From: Archilochus colubris
Lineage: Eukaryota > Chordata > Aves > Apodiformes > Trochilidae
DNA: 64,000 nt
Direction of reading: 5' to 3'
Assembly (NCBI GenBank): GCA_023079485.1
Contig: CM041084.1
Span: 12,336,609-12,400,608, forward strand
The position numbers and the translations under genes were made by a program. Below are positions 24,585 through 37,605 of this stretch, piece after piece. The notes below the pieces were generated by a model. The model did not search any database. It saw nothing but the letters and a program-made list of their open reading frames with translations, and was not told the DNA's origin. Position 1 is the first letter of the stretch; each line of letters opens with the position of its first letter.

Positions 24585-25245
24585 TAGAATCATAGAATGG
24601 CTTAAGTTGTAAGGGACTTTAGAGATCATCTACTTCTACCTCCCTACCATGGGCAAGGACACTTCTAATCTAGTTGCTCATCCAACCTGACCTTGAATAC
24701 CTCAGGGTGTCAAGGGTGTCTCCTCAATCAACACCACCTGGTCCTTCTCTTCAGGGCTACTCTCAACGTACTCTGTACCCAGCTTTTAATTGTGCCTGGG
24801 ACTGGCCCCACCCAGATGCAGGACCTTGCACTTAGACTTGTTGAAGTTTGCACTAACCCATTTCTCAAGCCTGTTAAGGTTCCTCTGGATGGCACTGCTT
24901 CCCTCAAGTGAATTCATTGCACCGCACAGTTTGGTGTCAAAACTTGCGGAGGGTGCACTCAATGACATTGTCCTTTCCACTGACAAAGATATTAAACAGC
25001 ACTGGACCCGGAACAGACCCCTGAAGAACTCCCCTTGTCACTGGTCTCCAGCTGGACATTGAGCTATTGATCACAACTTTTTGAATGTGAACTTTTAGCC
25101 AGATTCACTGAGTGATCCATCCATTAATTCCATGTCTCTCCATCTTAGAGACAAGGACTTCATGTGGGGCAGCATCCAATGCCTTGTTGCTCTGTTGCTC
25201 TTCCCATAAGCACCAGAGCTGTAACTCTGACTCCTTTGCTGCATT
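24585..25245 (-). mobile_element. CR1 LINE fragment with internal deletion, minus strand
   Basis: The left end is 'agaatcatagaatggcttaa', then 'gtaagggactttagagatcat' and 'caacctgaccttgaatacct' of the CR1 3' region. Near 24.71 kb the match jumps directly into much more 5' ORF2 sequence ('ttctcttcagggctactctc', 'gatgcaggaccttgcactta', 'cctctggatggcactgcttc', 'ccatgtctctccatcttaga'). The C-terminal ORF2 part present in other copies here is therefore missing, several hundred bases in all. Further breaks include a lost segment near 25.19 kb. Confidence 0.88.
24786..24986 (-). pseudogene. CR1 ORF2 reverse transcriptase fragment
   Basis: A 66-residue minus-strand frame carries the CR1 words DTKLCGAMNSLEG, IQRNLNRLEKW and FNKSKCKVLHLG, which lie in the palm/thumb part of the RT. 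The segment upstream that would hold the FADD-type catalytic box is altered (ASFDTKL), so it is dead. The frame is broken at both ends. Confidence 0.85.
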
Positions 25246-28200
25246 CCCAGCTCCTTGCAATGCCTTGTCCACTTTTACTGTCTGGGGAGATGTGTGTGTC
25301 TACACACATTTAGTTAGTATGTTGGATTTTGTGGAAAAAAAGCAGGAGAGAGGAAGTGGTGTTTTGTAACAGCTTATGGTTTCAAACTTCCCGTTTTCAG
25401 AGAGACTTTGACATGTGGAGCAGTGAACTCCCTCAGATGAGATATTAGTTTTGTGACTTTTTATTTGGGCTGTGAAATACTGCTCAGCTTTCCCTGGGAA
25501 ACAAAACTTTAAAAAGCCCCATGAATTTTCATTAGATGGCCTTCTGCATGGAGTTTCTATTTTCTCTTACTGGAATTTTCCTTACCATAAAGGGAGACTC
25601 CGATATTCTTCTAAAACATAGTGTTTCAGGGCTCTATGGTAATTTTTATGGCTTCCCAATATATTAAAATCCACCTTAGATATGGGTGAGATTTTCTTGT
25701 TTTGACTCTAGAGTGATTATTTGATTCTTGACTTACTGTGTGAATCTGGAATTAATTCAGATATATTTACCATATATCTCCTAAACAAAGGATTTTTCCT
25801 TTTTTGCAGATGAGTTGTTTGTGTTGGAAGGATTGGGAAGCAAAAGCTCCAGCTTTTTCTCACCATTGTTTAACATGTGGCTTTGGGGAACAGTTTTCAT
25901 GGAGAGTGCTCTGTTATTACATGTGGGAAAATGAGCAGCTCCTAGATATTTTGCAGATTATTTTGGCTTGAGTGAATGATCCTCTAATATTTGAAAAAAA
26001 ATAAACTCCCTCGGATTACATTAGATGATTGTAAACATATCAGCTTTCTACAATTATTTTCTTCCTGTTTCCAGTACAAGCTTGTGTTTCATTTTGGTTT
26101 GTTTTATTTTGCTTTAAATGAAACTTCATTTTAACCCACAGTCTGTCCCTCAGGTCTGAAAGCTTATTGCAGGCACACGAGGGTACCAAAGCACATCACC
26201 ACAGATAGAGTCTTTTCTCATGGTAGCTAAAATTGTCACTCTGATCAAACTATGTGAGGCAGTTCAATGGGAGGAAAAGGTGATGAATATAGACACAGTT
26301 GATTCAGGAGTGAAGTGAAAGCATATTAATTGTGCAGTGATGAATGGATAAAATAAGTGACCTGACATTCTCAGTCCATGAGTTGCTGCCGTGGAATGTT
26401 TTACCTCATAATGACTTTTTGACTTACAACTGAAGACACAATTTGTCAGGAACAGACCTCTGTTTTCAGCCATCGTTGGGGTCCCACATTTCAGTTCTCT
26501 GTTACCTTCTCAGGTGCCTTTTAAAAAATTGCTGTTATTTATAGACATAGAGTACTGAAATTTCATATTAGTTTCTTAGAACTTCAGCATAAATTATGTC
26601 AGAATCAAACTTGATATTTTAAACAATACCAAACCAACATATTTATTTGTTATGAAAACTCTGGATTTCACTTATATTCAAAAGGACTCTGACAATATCC
26701 CACTAAGCAGTTCTACTTGATATCAACTATAACAAAAGAACTTCAGTTTTCCAATACAGAAGAGTTTGATTTGTCTTTTTTATCACTTGATAAATATTAG
26801 ATGAGTTTTGGTGCAATAACAAACCATAAAAAACAGAACATGTATAAGAATAAGCTTTTATTGTTTTAACAACAATTCTGTCCCCCTTTACCTTTCCAAT
26901 GAGACATAAAAAGCCATCTTTTGTTTCAACCCTGGAAAACCTCTAGTTTTATTTGTAAACACTAGTAATTCGTCTTTCACTTTACATTAGTCTGAGCAAG
27001 AATATAATTAGTAACATTGAACAAGTAAACAAACTTTTAATGTATTTAACTGAGTATTATGTAGGAATGATACCTTCAGTTTCAGGTGGGGGCTATTATT
27101 TTTCTTCTTATGTTCATATCATGATCAGAAATAGCATAGCTGAGAGAGGGAAGTGTTACTGTAATATTTATGCTAATTGAATAATTTGTCTAAATGACTT
27201 ATTGTGAGGCAAATATAACTAAATAACCCATTAGTGCTTGTTCCACAGTTATTACGTAGGTATTATACACACCATTCCCAGATGAGTGAACCAAATTTTA
27301 ACCCAATTCCCTAGTTTCTTGACTTTAAAGAAGTCAAGTGGGCACCATGTGACTGAAAAGCAACCTTCAGTGTCTTGAAAAAATCAATGAGTGAGTGACA
27401 GAACTCAGCTGAATTCAAAGCTTTTCACTTCTAGATATATGTCAATTTTCTTTATGCCATTTTCCAGAGCCAAATATTTTCACCCAGATGGTCCAGATCT
27501 CTTATTTCTTCCCATATTGCTTTCATTGCAGTAACTGTTGAGTCTGTATTCCCAAGATGAATTGCTTCATGTTATTGAGCTTATATCTTTGCTATAAAAA
27601 TGTATTCTAAATGAGCATGGACCAGGGGAGGATTCATACAAGTCCTCAGTGTGGGAAGGGGAAGGTGTTATAACACTCTTTTTATGTTGCATGGAGATAT
27701 CTATAGACTCTCTGACAGTGAACGGCACGGTAAAATTTTATTGTCATAATTTTGGAATGACCGTTACACGAGGGTGGACTATTCTGCTTTTCTAAAGAAG
27801 CTGTAAAACACTAGCTGTTCTTTCTGTACAGTGCTTTGTTTGTACCATTAAACAAAGCAAAAAAAAAAAAACAAAAAAACAAAAAAACAAACCAAAAAAA
27901 TACTGTCATTTTTAACTTTTAATTTTGTTTTTTATAAACTTTCCTGTTTTCTTAGAAGTACAGACTTGTAAGTAACGAGAACAAGCATGTCACCATCACA
28001 GATTAAACCTTATCCAACACCTCTTGAAGACTCATCTCTCTTCAAGTCATCTGTCTAAAATTCCCCTATCTCTACAGTCAATATAGAGAAAGGTAGACAC
28101 TTCTAGACAGTGAATAATTCCACCAGACTTTGTTATCCATCTTCAGATGGCTCTCTAAAAGTGCTGATTTCTCTCTATTCATCTTATAGTTTGATGCAGA

Positions 28201-31200
28201 TGCACCAGATTAAATTTATCCGATGTTAAGAATCTCTTTTGTCTTCAGTGGCAAGTACTTGGGTCTGTGGCTTGTTTAGAATTCTGAAATATAATATGAA
28301 ATAAGTGCTCATGCTCCTCAGTGATTCACTTACATGATTAAGCTTGACATATGGAAGAAAATTAAAGTAACTGAGGTATTATACATTTTCTTTATGGACT
28401 ATTTATAGAAAAAAAAAGTCTGGAGAATCTGCTCAAGAGGGTGAAACAGAAATTTTTTAGTTGAATTTTATTCATATTACTATATCTATTTTCCTTTGCA
28501 TACATATTTTTATGTTGTATCCGGAGTGTAAATATTAAGTAATATTTGTAATTTCTAACATCAAATTAGGAACTAGTTCTTATCACAGAGAGTGTTGCAA
28601 AACCAAACAAGCCATAGACACTTTCTACTTTGGAAAAAGCTCACTCTCTTGAATGTAGGTTTCTACTTCTTTTCAGTTTTAAATATTTTTCTTTTTTTTA
28701 CTCATTAACTATCATTAACTATATTAATTATAAATATTTTTTTGTTAGTGCAGTTAAACCAGAAATTAAAATTGGTTTTATTTTGTTCATTAATTTCTTA
28801 TATCTACCCTTTTTTTTAATAATTAACAAAATAATTTTACATTACTTCAGAAATTAACAGTCAGAGAAGCTTTTGTTTGTCTTAATTTTAGTAATGTTTG
28901 GCTTTGCCATTCCTAAACCACCTAGTTTTAATGCAGTTGTGGTTGTTGTTGTTAAAAACATGTTTATTCATCAACCCATGCAGAATTTTCTGCTCCAAAT
29001 ATGAGAAAAAACAACACTAAATAAGTGACACATCAGAAATCCGTATGAAAATAATTCTTGCTGTAACAGATTTCCTTTCATTCACATCAGAAGTTAGGGA
29101 CAAATTAGTTTAAGCATTAACTCTGAGAATATACTCAGCTCAGGCAATCCACTTCATTTGTTCTACTTAGCTACTTTCCATATCTACAGTAGCTTAGAGC
29201 TTCTTATAGAATTTTCTGTAATTGTAAAAAGGAAAACACATGAGCTATTTTGGTTCTGAGATGTCTACATCAAATAACTGTCAGCTGATTAAAGTGAAAG
29301 AACTGCTTAGAACTATGAAAGAATGTTTGTTATTGTTTGAGGACATGTGCTTTGCAGGAATCATATGATAAGACACTGATACAGAAAAAGTTTCTGGTTC
29401 AGGCATCCCTGAATCAGCTGTTCTAATCTTGTTTTGGCATACCATAGGAATCAGCAACCAAGCCATCAGGCAAGCTGGAATATGTTAATGCTGCTTCTCC
29501 TCATGATTTCTGTGATTCTGATGACTGCTTATGCTTCTGCACTCTTGGGAGGAGCTTTCTGTATTGTTCTCTATTGCTTGAAGTTTATATACCCACATTT
29601 TGGAAAATGGATTCTAAAACTGCTATAGGAAAAAGGATGAATGTTTTCAAGTTAAAGAAAATAGTTTCTCTCCATTATTACTAATTAATAATTAGAATAC
29701 CTAACAAGACTTCTGTAGAACAGGTATTTAAAGTACCTGACTGGAAAGTGCCTTGTTTTGTTTCATCATTTTGGTAGAAAGGGGGAGCATGTTGATTTAC
29801 AGAAGTCAACTGAATGAAAGCAAAATAGAAGTAAGATAATTTGAGATATGGATTAAATGCAAGGAGCTGACTGGAAAATATTTCTGGGAATAATGCTTTG
29901 CGTTTTCTTCGATGTATTCCAGACTGAAAAGCTGGTATAGAGGGAACTATGGGGATAATGTGCAAAATTCCTATTGCTTACAGTGAAACAGAATGTTATC
30001 TGAGGGAACTAGTGTAAAAGATGCAAAAACAGTGCCATGGTGTTCAAAGTTACAATGTAAGCCATAGCAATGGAACTGTATAAATGCTTTTTCTTTATTG
30101 TCCAGCAAAAGACAATAAAACCAAGACAGCATTCTCTGTTGCCATGGAAATATTAATGTCCACTGCAAATTGTGTTATGTTGAAAGCTCTTTACTGGACC
30201 AGTCTGAGAAATTGTTCTAGAAGATCTTGTTATTTTCATGGAAAGGCAACATGTCTGCTGGTCTGAAGTTTAGTACTGTGTAAAAACAGATACACAAATA
30301 GTGGCTGGACCTCCAGCCAGAGGTTTCTAAGCTGGAACTTTTTCACATTTTCTTCCTTTGAGTAATCGGAAATGACTAAGCTCAGAGTGCTGAAAATCCC
30401 CTTATTGTTGGAAACTCCTCTATTGTTTTAGGCTGGAGACTCATAAGGGAAACAAATTATGCAGAAGGGAAATCCACATGACTGGATCACTAAAAGGGTT
30501 CCCCATCCTGTGCAGGGAAGCACAGAACCTTCCATCAGAGTAGTAAGATCTGTTCTAAACTTTACATCCAATTATTCAGCCACAAATAGGTCTGAATCAC
30601 AGCTGATGTTGGCCTGCAGAGCTTCAAACAGACCCCAGGCTGCGACATGGTCTCTTCCTACCAGGCTGATGGAACCCTTTGCAGTAATTCCTAAGGTGTG
30701 TCTCTAGTATCTGTCTCACTGCCTCCCTCTGAGACCATGGGCAGTCATCCTGAATGATTCATCTAAAAAGAAAAGAGATTTACATTCTTAGAGGTTTCTG
30801 TGAAAATCCAGATGCCTGAAAGCAGCTGAATAATCACAGAACTACATCCCTCAAGTGAGCCGTGGAGAAAGATGCCCTTAGATAGCTGTCATTCACTAGA
30901 TTTTGCACATATTAGGAGTTGCATAGCTTGGCTGTGCCTCAGCACACACACATTTGTAAGAAGTGCCCTGCAGGAGGGGATGCAGCAAATATCACGTCTC
31001 CTGAAATTCCCTGATAACACCAAAAAAAAAAGCAACATTCCTTCCCTTTTCTTCTCAGCATTCCTAATGGCCACACAGGGTGTCAGTGTGGTGCAAAGGT
31101 TCCCTTGCACAAACAGATGAAGACAGAGGAGTAAAATTTCCCAGATATAAAATCTCTAGAATCTGTGAGTTAGTCTGGTGTACAGACAGGAGTTAAGGAT

Positions 31201-31501
31201 GTTAATTTATGCTTCTCTGCTTACCTTGCTGTATAAGTCTAAGCCACTAGGCAATGTTTAATGTACAGGTTGTAAGGTTTAATTTTGATCCCAAAATTGA
31301 CAGGGAGCAAACCATATGAATAATTTTACCAAGGTCAACATCTCATTCAGGGCTTGATTGAGGAATTCGCATCAATTCTATCTGACTAACCCAAAGGTTT
31401 CCTGAAGTTTATGGAAACCTTTCCTGAAGTTTATAGATACATTCAAGTCTTAAATTCCAGCATAAAAAAAAAGGGCAGATAAATTGTTAATACATATTTT
31501 T
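25246..31501. other. Unique noncoding DNA
   Basis: About 6 kb without a recognisable gene. It contains an A-rich simple repeat at 27857-27900. Short frames such as 29434-29628 (a hydrophobic 64-codon frame) have no start context, motif or splice support that I can defend. Confidence 0.5.
27857..27900. repeat. A-rich (AAAAAAAC)n simple repeat
   Basis: Long A run broken by regularly spaced C residues; typical low-complexity tract. Confidence 0.9.
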
Positions 31502-31890
31502 GAATTTTTATGGCAAAATTCACCTTCCTTGGTCACACAACTCACCGGAATATGGATTTTACCAAGGCAGTACAGCACAAATCTTTGCTGATATTGCAGG
31601 CATCACTGTTATTCCACCTACAAACAATTATTCAGCAAATGATTTATAAGTATGGCAGACTAAATGGGAAAAAAGCAGCAATACAGACATAATGTTCATG
31701 TGATCCAAAGTATAGCACCAGATTTCCATGGAGCAGTTCTATGTTTTCATAGTAAACAACTTTTAAGATTCAGCAAACATTGTCTTGGGTTGCCTCAGGG
31801 AGCCAACTCATCTGCACATGCTCTGACAATGTCAGATGATAGTTGGGGCTTTTAAACATCACATGGATGAATGTCAGATCTGCCTAAAGG
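31502..31890 (+). repeat. Unidentified repeat, copy A of a diverged direct pair
   Basis: This copy aligns by eye with 32255-32517 in the same direction. Shared landmarks in order are 'ttccttg', 'caca.ctcac.gg', 'gcacaa', 'cactgtt.ttcca.cta', 'ttattcag.aaa.gattt.taag', 'tgggttgc.t.ag', 'atctg' and 'gtcag.tc'. Copy A has roughly 100 extra bases between about 31685 and 31785. The pair is either an old tandem duplication or two copies of an unannotated mobile element. No coding frame is shared. Confidence 0.6.
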
Positions 31891-32254
31891 CTCTCAAGCA
31901 GTGTGGGCTAAACTGAATTTTACCCTCTTGGAACTGAGGGACTGGAGCCTTGCTTGGTTTCTTGTTTGGGAAAGGGGATAAAAAGCAATAAGCAGCAGAG
32001 CTGAAATGGAGAATCAGAGTGAAAATTGATATGAGAGAGGAGAACAGGGACAGGAAAGGCTGCAAAGTGTGGTCACTTACTGCTACTTCATCCTCCCTCA
32101 TGTCCCACAGGAAACGTTCCTTCCTTTCACACCAAGGGCAGGGGTTGTCCTGAGTTTCCAGCTGACTGCTGCAGGCAATAGTTCCAGTAGGGCTGTGGAC
32201 TTTTTACCTCTCCTTTAGCCTGCTCTTTCTGAAAACTGCCTCCTAGTTTCCTCT
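31891..32254. other. Spacer between the two duplicated segments
   Basis: I see nothing recognisable here. It contains purine-rich stretches on the plus strand (31990-32060) and no supported frame. Confidence 0.5.
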
Positions 32255-32517
32255 GGCTTTTATATGACAGCATTGACTTTCCTTGATTGCACACCTCACA
32301 GGGCCACACATTCTGTCCCAGCAGAACTGCACAGGTTGTGCTGTTATAGTGAACAGCACCACTGTTCCATCTAGAAACCTTTATTCAGTAAAAGATTTTT
32401 AAGCATGGTTGATAAGAAAGGAAAAGCAGGTGGGTTGCTTTAGATACATCTGGGTCCAGCTGAGATGAACATTCAAGAATAACACATAATGGACGTCAGG
32501 TCATCTGACCCCAAAGA
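32255..32517 (+). repeat. Unidentified repeat, copy B of a diverged direct pair
   Basis: Partner of the segment at 31502-31890, offset by about 750 bases at its left end. The best stretch is around 32355-32400 ('cactgttccatctagaaacc', 'ttattcagtaaaagattttt'). There are no flanking target duplications or terminal repeats that I can see, and the strand is arbitrary. Confidence 0.6.
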
Positions 32518-35500
32518 CGGAGGGATAAAAGGGATACCAAAATTGTATCCACCCTGCTCTGCCAGTACCTCCCTAGGTGGACCATGTAAAGAAACCATCT
32601 TTACCCAAATTTAATGGATTCATGGTCAGAAAGATATTTTTACCCAAGTTTCAAATTTTGAATTATTTTTCTGTGTCCAGCCTAGTTTTATTCCTAAGAG
32701 CTGAATCTTCTCTTAGATGTGCTGTTAAATGTCTTTTATGACTCAGCACCTTGCCCTTGTAAGTCCCTGTCATCACTAGCATGGTGACAGAAACAAAATA
32801 TTAATGTGTTGTGTGGTTACACTGTTAGGGCTGAAGTGAACCCACAAGAAGATTTTACTCTTTAGGCCAGAGGCTAAACAGGTAGCATGATAAATTCACA
32901 AGCATCTGGACTGTGCAGTGGCTTTCAAACTTGATGGCAACCTGGGGCTTCAGAGTGAATAACTTATAATAAAAACCTCAAAATATGTGAGTTGCAGGGA
33001 GAAGTGTGAAAGGCACCAGCTACAGGCGCATATTTTAGACAGGAAAAATGCCATCTGTTAGGAATGGTTCACGTGAGAGCACTATGGCAGATTATATATC
33101 TGATTCTCTGCATGGATGTGTTGGTGGGAGTTGGGTGTAACACCGGGGAGGCCAAAACTGCTGAGAAATCAAGCTGAGTCTGAGGCTGTGATTCTTGGTT
33201 GTGTGAAGGGAGAAAGGATTGTATGTGGCTGCTGAACTCACTGATTCATTTGGGTCCCATCAAAAGCCTGTAATTAATCCAGCATGTCTAGTGCCTGGAA
33301 TAGTGGTGTAGGCATTCAGACAACATGTTCCTCTGAAAAAATACACTGTGAGACAAAGCCTTGTGCAGAATTACTTGTCGTAGCTTGTACTTGCTGGTTT
33401 ATCAACCTCCAGGAAGATGGGGAGTTTTGGGAGTGCTGTAGCTCCAAAGGTGAGACATAAATGAATGTACCCAAACACCTAGGAAAAGCCTGAAAGTTTG
33501 AGCTTGAGATCGCTTCAAGTTGAGGCTTTTTCTCTAACTATGGCTATGTGAGACAGCTATGAAGCAATGTGGGACAGTGAGATCAGTCCAGACAGACCTT
33601 ATAGGAATACATGCAACACAGGGCTTCAAAGGTCACCTTAAATCTAGACCTAAATAAGGCTAAATCCAGTCAGAGCATCCAAGGCAAAAATACAACTCAG
33701 GACTGCCTGTGTACTGGCACTTCAGAAGCATCCTGTGAACTTTTGTGGAAGCAGAGCACGCCTGACCCTGTCTGGGTACAGGCTGCAAGGAGAAATATAT
33801 TGTCACTGCTGCTTGCTCAGGAAAGTGTGCAGTTCATTTGCAATCACCCTTTCATGCCCGCTGATCTCTTTGCTGAAGCATGCCACCACTTACAAAAAAT
33901 AGGAAAGCTGTGGGCTACTGACCCATATCTACATAAAGCCTCAAATTAATCTTCCTCTCCTGCTCTTTTCCATTCTCAGTGATGACTGAAAATAAGAGAG
34001 AAAAGTGATTAGATTATTTTACTAATCTTTGTCCTATTTATTAAATCATGATATTTCATCCCCCATTGAATTGCATAACTATGCTACTGAGAAGTGTAAT
34101 ATGATCTATTTTTCTTTCATAATACTGAATAAAAGGCACATTTATGACACATTTCAGAGGAAATTAGACAATGACACTTTTGTGCTCAGAAATGAGTTGT
34201 GTTTTTATCTTGCCATGCTTAATATTCCTTTTTTACTGTTATCAGAGACCCATATTCTCTAGGCATAAATTTGATCTACTGTCTGCTAACTCAGGATTAC
34301 ACGAACATCACTTTTGGCCCACTTCTCTTTGTATGCTGTCACATGCTACCATGCAGTGCAAGATAATACAAGTATAATGATCTTCATGATTTCTTTTCCT
34401 TGCTCATTTTTTTTGAGCCTCAAAAAAATCCTGATTTGATGTAGGCAGATGACATGGGGTTATTACTCCATTCTCTTCAATCACAGGTGGATTTGAAACT
34501 CTTTTTACTCAAAGTACTTCCAGCTTGCTTTATATTTCATTTCATAATGTTTTATTCTACTGGACTTTAATCACTCAAGATCTAATAAGAAAGCCATTCA
34601 GATGACTGAAATAGAGCATCTTGTAGTTTCCCTCCCCCTTATCATGTTAAGCATGTGCAAAACTATTCAAAGCTCTTTCTAGCTTGGTTCAGGGATTTAT
34701 GTATACATTTAAATCACAAAGCTCTCCAATCATATTGTTTTTTTAAAAAAAACCTTGCAAATCCTGTGAACTTTCCTTTAACCACCAAGAGCTAGATATA
34801 GAATTTCCATTAGGATTTTAAGAAACTGTATACATGAAAGGTTCAATATGTGCAAGCTTACTTGATAAAGCGGGGATATTTATTGTTAATCACCTGGCCT
34901 GGTAGTTGCCTGAAGGATAAGTCTTCCTTCTTAAGGATGAAAAAAAAAAAAAGGACAATTTAGTCTCTCTAGTTGATGCTCAGCTATCGTCTTCTCCAGA
35001 AGCTGTATCTCACAGCCACCATAGCCACAGCTGAGGAGGTAATTACTCTCTGCATTACTGTTTTGTGAGCTGCTGCTGTCTGTGTTTTCTCTCCCTGACT
35101 GCAGACCTCAGCAGGATTGCAGATAGGGACCTTGCCCAAGCACATGCACACGGTGCTTACAAAATGAAACACTTCCCATAGTAAATGTTTTAGGACTAGT
35201 AAACAGAAGAAGAAAATCAGACTAGGAGATAATGAAATATACATGTTGCAGACTAGCAGACATGTGCTGCTCTTAGTATAATGATGGTTTCTCAACAGAA
35301 TATAAAACAAAAGAACCCTTTATTCAGTTTTCCTATATGCTAATACCTGCCCATTTATTTAACTTGAAATTGAAGAATGACAGATATAAGTATCCAAAAA
35401 AAAAAAGCCTATGTATGGCACAACAGGAATTTTCTCACCTGCTGAAGATGCTATTATTTCCAGTGATTAAATCTGCAATGCATCTGTACTGCATACCAGT

Positions 35501-35682
35501 GACATATGCAATATGAGACTGCTTTCCAGGAAGAAGCTCTCCCCTGTAGATTACCACCACCACTCATAAGGCATAAAAACTGCAGAACAGAAGGCTTTGT
35601 TGAAGTGTTAATCCAGCACTCTTTTTTTGGTGTAATTTGGTGTAATTGTTGTATTACAAAAAAATAAGACTTGGATTTTGAT
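32518..35682. other. Unique noncoding DNA
   Basis: No gene recognised. A weak resemblance to an old LINE 3' end ('catctgttaggaatggtt') occurs near 33055 but is too short to call. Plus-strand frame 33611-33949 (112 codons) and minus-strand frame 34984-35310 (108 codons) have no recognised motif. Confidence 0.45.
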
Positions 35683-36470
35683 TGTCCTGGTTTGATCCAG
35701 GACAGGAGCAAAGTTCTTTTAAGTAATTTTACTTTTCATTTAATTCTCTTCTAAGTAACTGAACTTTCTGAAATTAACAGCACCTTCTTCAGTCAGTCTT
35801 CTAGGGCTGATAACTTTCAATGTGTATAGTAATTGCTGGAGAATGGTATGCAGAAATGCTCTTTCTTATACTCATTCTTATAGAAACCAAGGTCATTTCT
35901 TGGTTCTACTGAACTTACTATGTTCCAGAAATTAAAAGGAGGAAAAAGTATCACACCTAAAACATTCCTGTGGGAAGAGGTGGTCACCTGACAAGAGATC
36001 AAAATTGAAGTATTCCATCCCATACAATCACAGCATAAATCTGAGGGATCATGAGAGTCAAGCTCTCTTTGACCATGGCTGGTGTCCTGGGAGGATTCCT
36101 TCTATTCTTCTTCCTTGGATCCTGTGTGCTCCCACTCCGTGTGTTCCTGAATCTAGTTCTCATCTGTTTACGACTCCAGTAATCCAGTCCAGGATATTCC
36201 CAGGGCCTGCCCTACATCCTTGGTAGTGACATGAGCATTATTGAGGAGGATCATTATATTGGATTTTCATATATCCGTACATATTTCTATATATTTCATT
36301 ATTTTTCTTTTCATCATTATTATATTATTAAGGCTGTTTTGATTTGTTTATTTTCCAATCCTTAGGTCTCTCTCCCTTGTTCATTTTCCTTTCCCTTTCT
36401 GGGAAGAGAGAGGGGTTAATAGAGAGCATCTGTCATTCTTTAATTGCTGGCCCAGTGTTAAACCTTGACA
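35683..36470 (+). mobile_element. Solo LTR of an avian endogenous retrovirus, plus strand
   Basis: It starts with 'tgtcctggtttgatccagga' and ends with 'gctggcccagtgttaaacct' then 'tgaca', giving TG...CA ends. It aligns along its length with the reverse complement of 60875-61679: shared landmarks are 'tattccatccca', 'gggctgccctac/gggcctgccctac' followed by 'ggt.gtgac.tgag', a TATA-like 'tatatatt' (about 36288-36297), 'ggtctctctccctt' and 'taatagagagcatctgtca'. The polyadenylation signal is decayed to ATTAAG. It is more diverged from the usual LTR wording than its partner, hence older or less constrained. No retroviral genes flank it, and no target duplication is visible. Confidence 0.82.
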
Positions 36471-37484
36471 AAAGGAAAACTGCCTACTAATTAGCTGTCC
36501 TCAGTTTTGGCACTGAATAGCATAGTTCCTCTTGCTTCGCACAGTTAAATGAAATATCCATTTTCACACTGGGAAAACAAGCAGAAACTGACTATTAGAA
36601 TTTTCCACTGCTAATTCAGCAGGTCTGTTTTTAAACCCGCATGTGTACACTGACTTTTTTAGTAACACAATATTTTAACTCTGAAGTGTCAGAAATAGGT
36701 ATCATTGTGGTACCAATTTTCCAAAGTGCACATGAGGAACAGAAGATATTTTTATTCTACCTATATATTTTCATAAATGATTCAAAATGTGAATGCCCAG
36801 AATTAAAAAATATGTGGATGGGAAATGGACATTCTGATTGAAAATATGAATTAAGTTCTTATAAATGGATATAAAATTCTTTTCTCACCAGTGCTGAATA
36901 TTAGCCATAATTAGTGACTCTGTTCTTTTACCCAGGCAGACTGTAGGACATATTCTGCTCGAAACCCATTCTACAATGTTAAAGCAAAGTCAGGATAAAA
37001 TCTAGTGTATTTGTTCAGATATAACTAAATATTTGGAAAATCAAAGTGCAAATGCAGTAGCCTAACAGTCACAAGCAAAATTCCCCAGATTCTTTCTTAG
37101 TACTTTCCAATTGTCTATGTGGTATCTGACAAGAAGATGTTTTGTCAGTGATAAGACACTTGTCTTTCAAACTGATGCACAGTTCCTTATGACAAATCAT
37201 TGTCACCTGAGTCTTGCAGTGATGCTGGAATAGGTGCTGCACCACCAGTAAGACTGTTTTTCATTGTCATACGTATTTTTTTCAGCTTTTGTTTTGCAAT
37301 ATTGCTCAGGTATGAGATGTTTCCAGTTAAAAGTTGGGGGAGGGAAATATAAAAAAGTAGGGATTGCTATTTTGTTTTTTTTTTTTTTAATAAGTCAATG
37401 ACCTTTTGTGGTGGGAAAATTCACTCTTGTAAGACTATGCCAGTAAATCAGGCCAACTGATTTTGTAAAGCCAAATGCTTGGAA
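36471..37484. other. Unique noncoding DNA
   Basis: No feature recognised between the solo LTR and the SINE apart from a T run at about 37374-37388. Confidence 0.5.
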
Positions 37485-37605
37485 ACATGGTCAGCTGATT
37501 AAGGCATTGGGCTGTGACTCAGGAGATCTGGATTCAGTTCCTGGCACTCACTGCATCACCTTGGGCAAATCACTTTACTGCTTTTACCCTTGCAATTCCA
37601 AATGT
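37485..37605 (+). mobile_element. MIR/CORE-like tRNA-derived SINE
   Basis: A tRNA-like head with an A-box-like 'ggtcagctgattaaggc' (37489-37505) and a B-box-like 'ggattcagttcc' (37530-37541) is followed by the MIR hallmark 'caccttgggcaaatcacttt' (37557-37576). This order is that of MIR/CORE-SINEs, an ancient amniote family that is uncommon and decayed in birds. Only the head and core are seen; the LINE2-like 3' end is not clear. It is not a functional tRNA because the acceptor stem does not pair. Confidence 0.75.

Noticed and set aside
29434..29628. 64-codon frame with a hydrophobic stretch (MLMLLLLMISVILMTAYASA), considered as a small membrane protein
   Set aside because: T-rich DNA gives hydrophobic residues by default; no supporting context, conservation data or motif.
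30530..30640. A third copy of the 31.5/32.3 kb duplicated sequence, suggested by 'caattattcagcc'
   Set aside because: Only one short word matches and the flanks do not align in order.
33030..33095. Old CR1/L3-like 3' end around 'catctgttaggaatggtt'
   Set aside because: Only about 20 bases look similar and no other LINE landmark was found upstream.
33611..33949. Plus-strand frame of 112 codons, considered as an exon
   Set aside because: No recognised motif and no convincing splice boundaries found by eye.
37485..37560. Possible tRNA gene
   Set aside because: A- and B-box-like words are present but no acceptor or anticodon stem forms; the following core word shows it is a SINE head.
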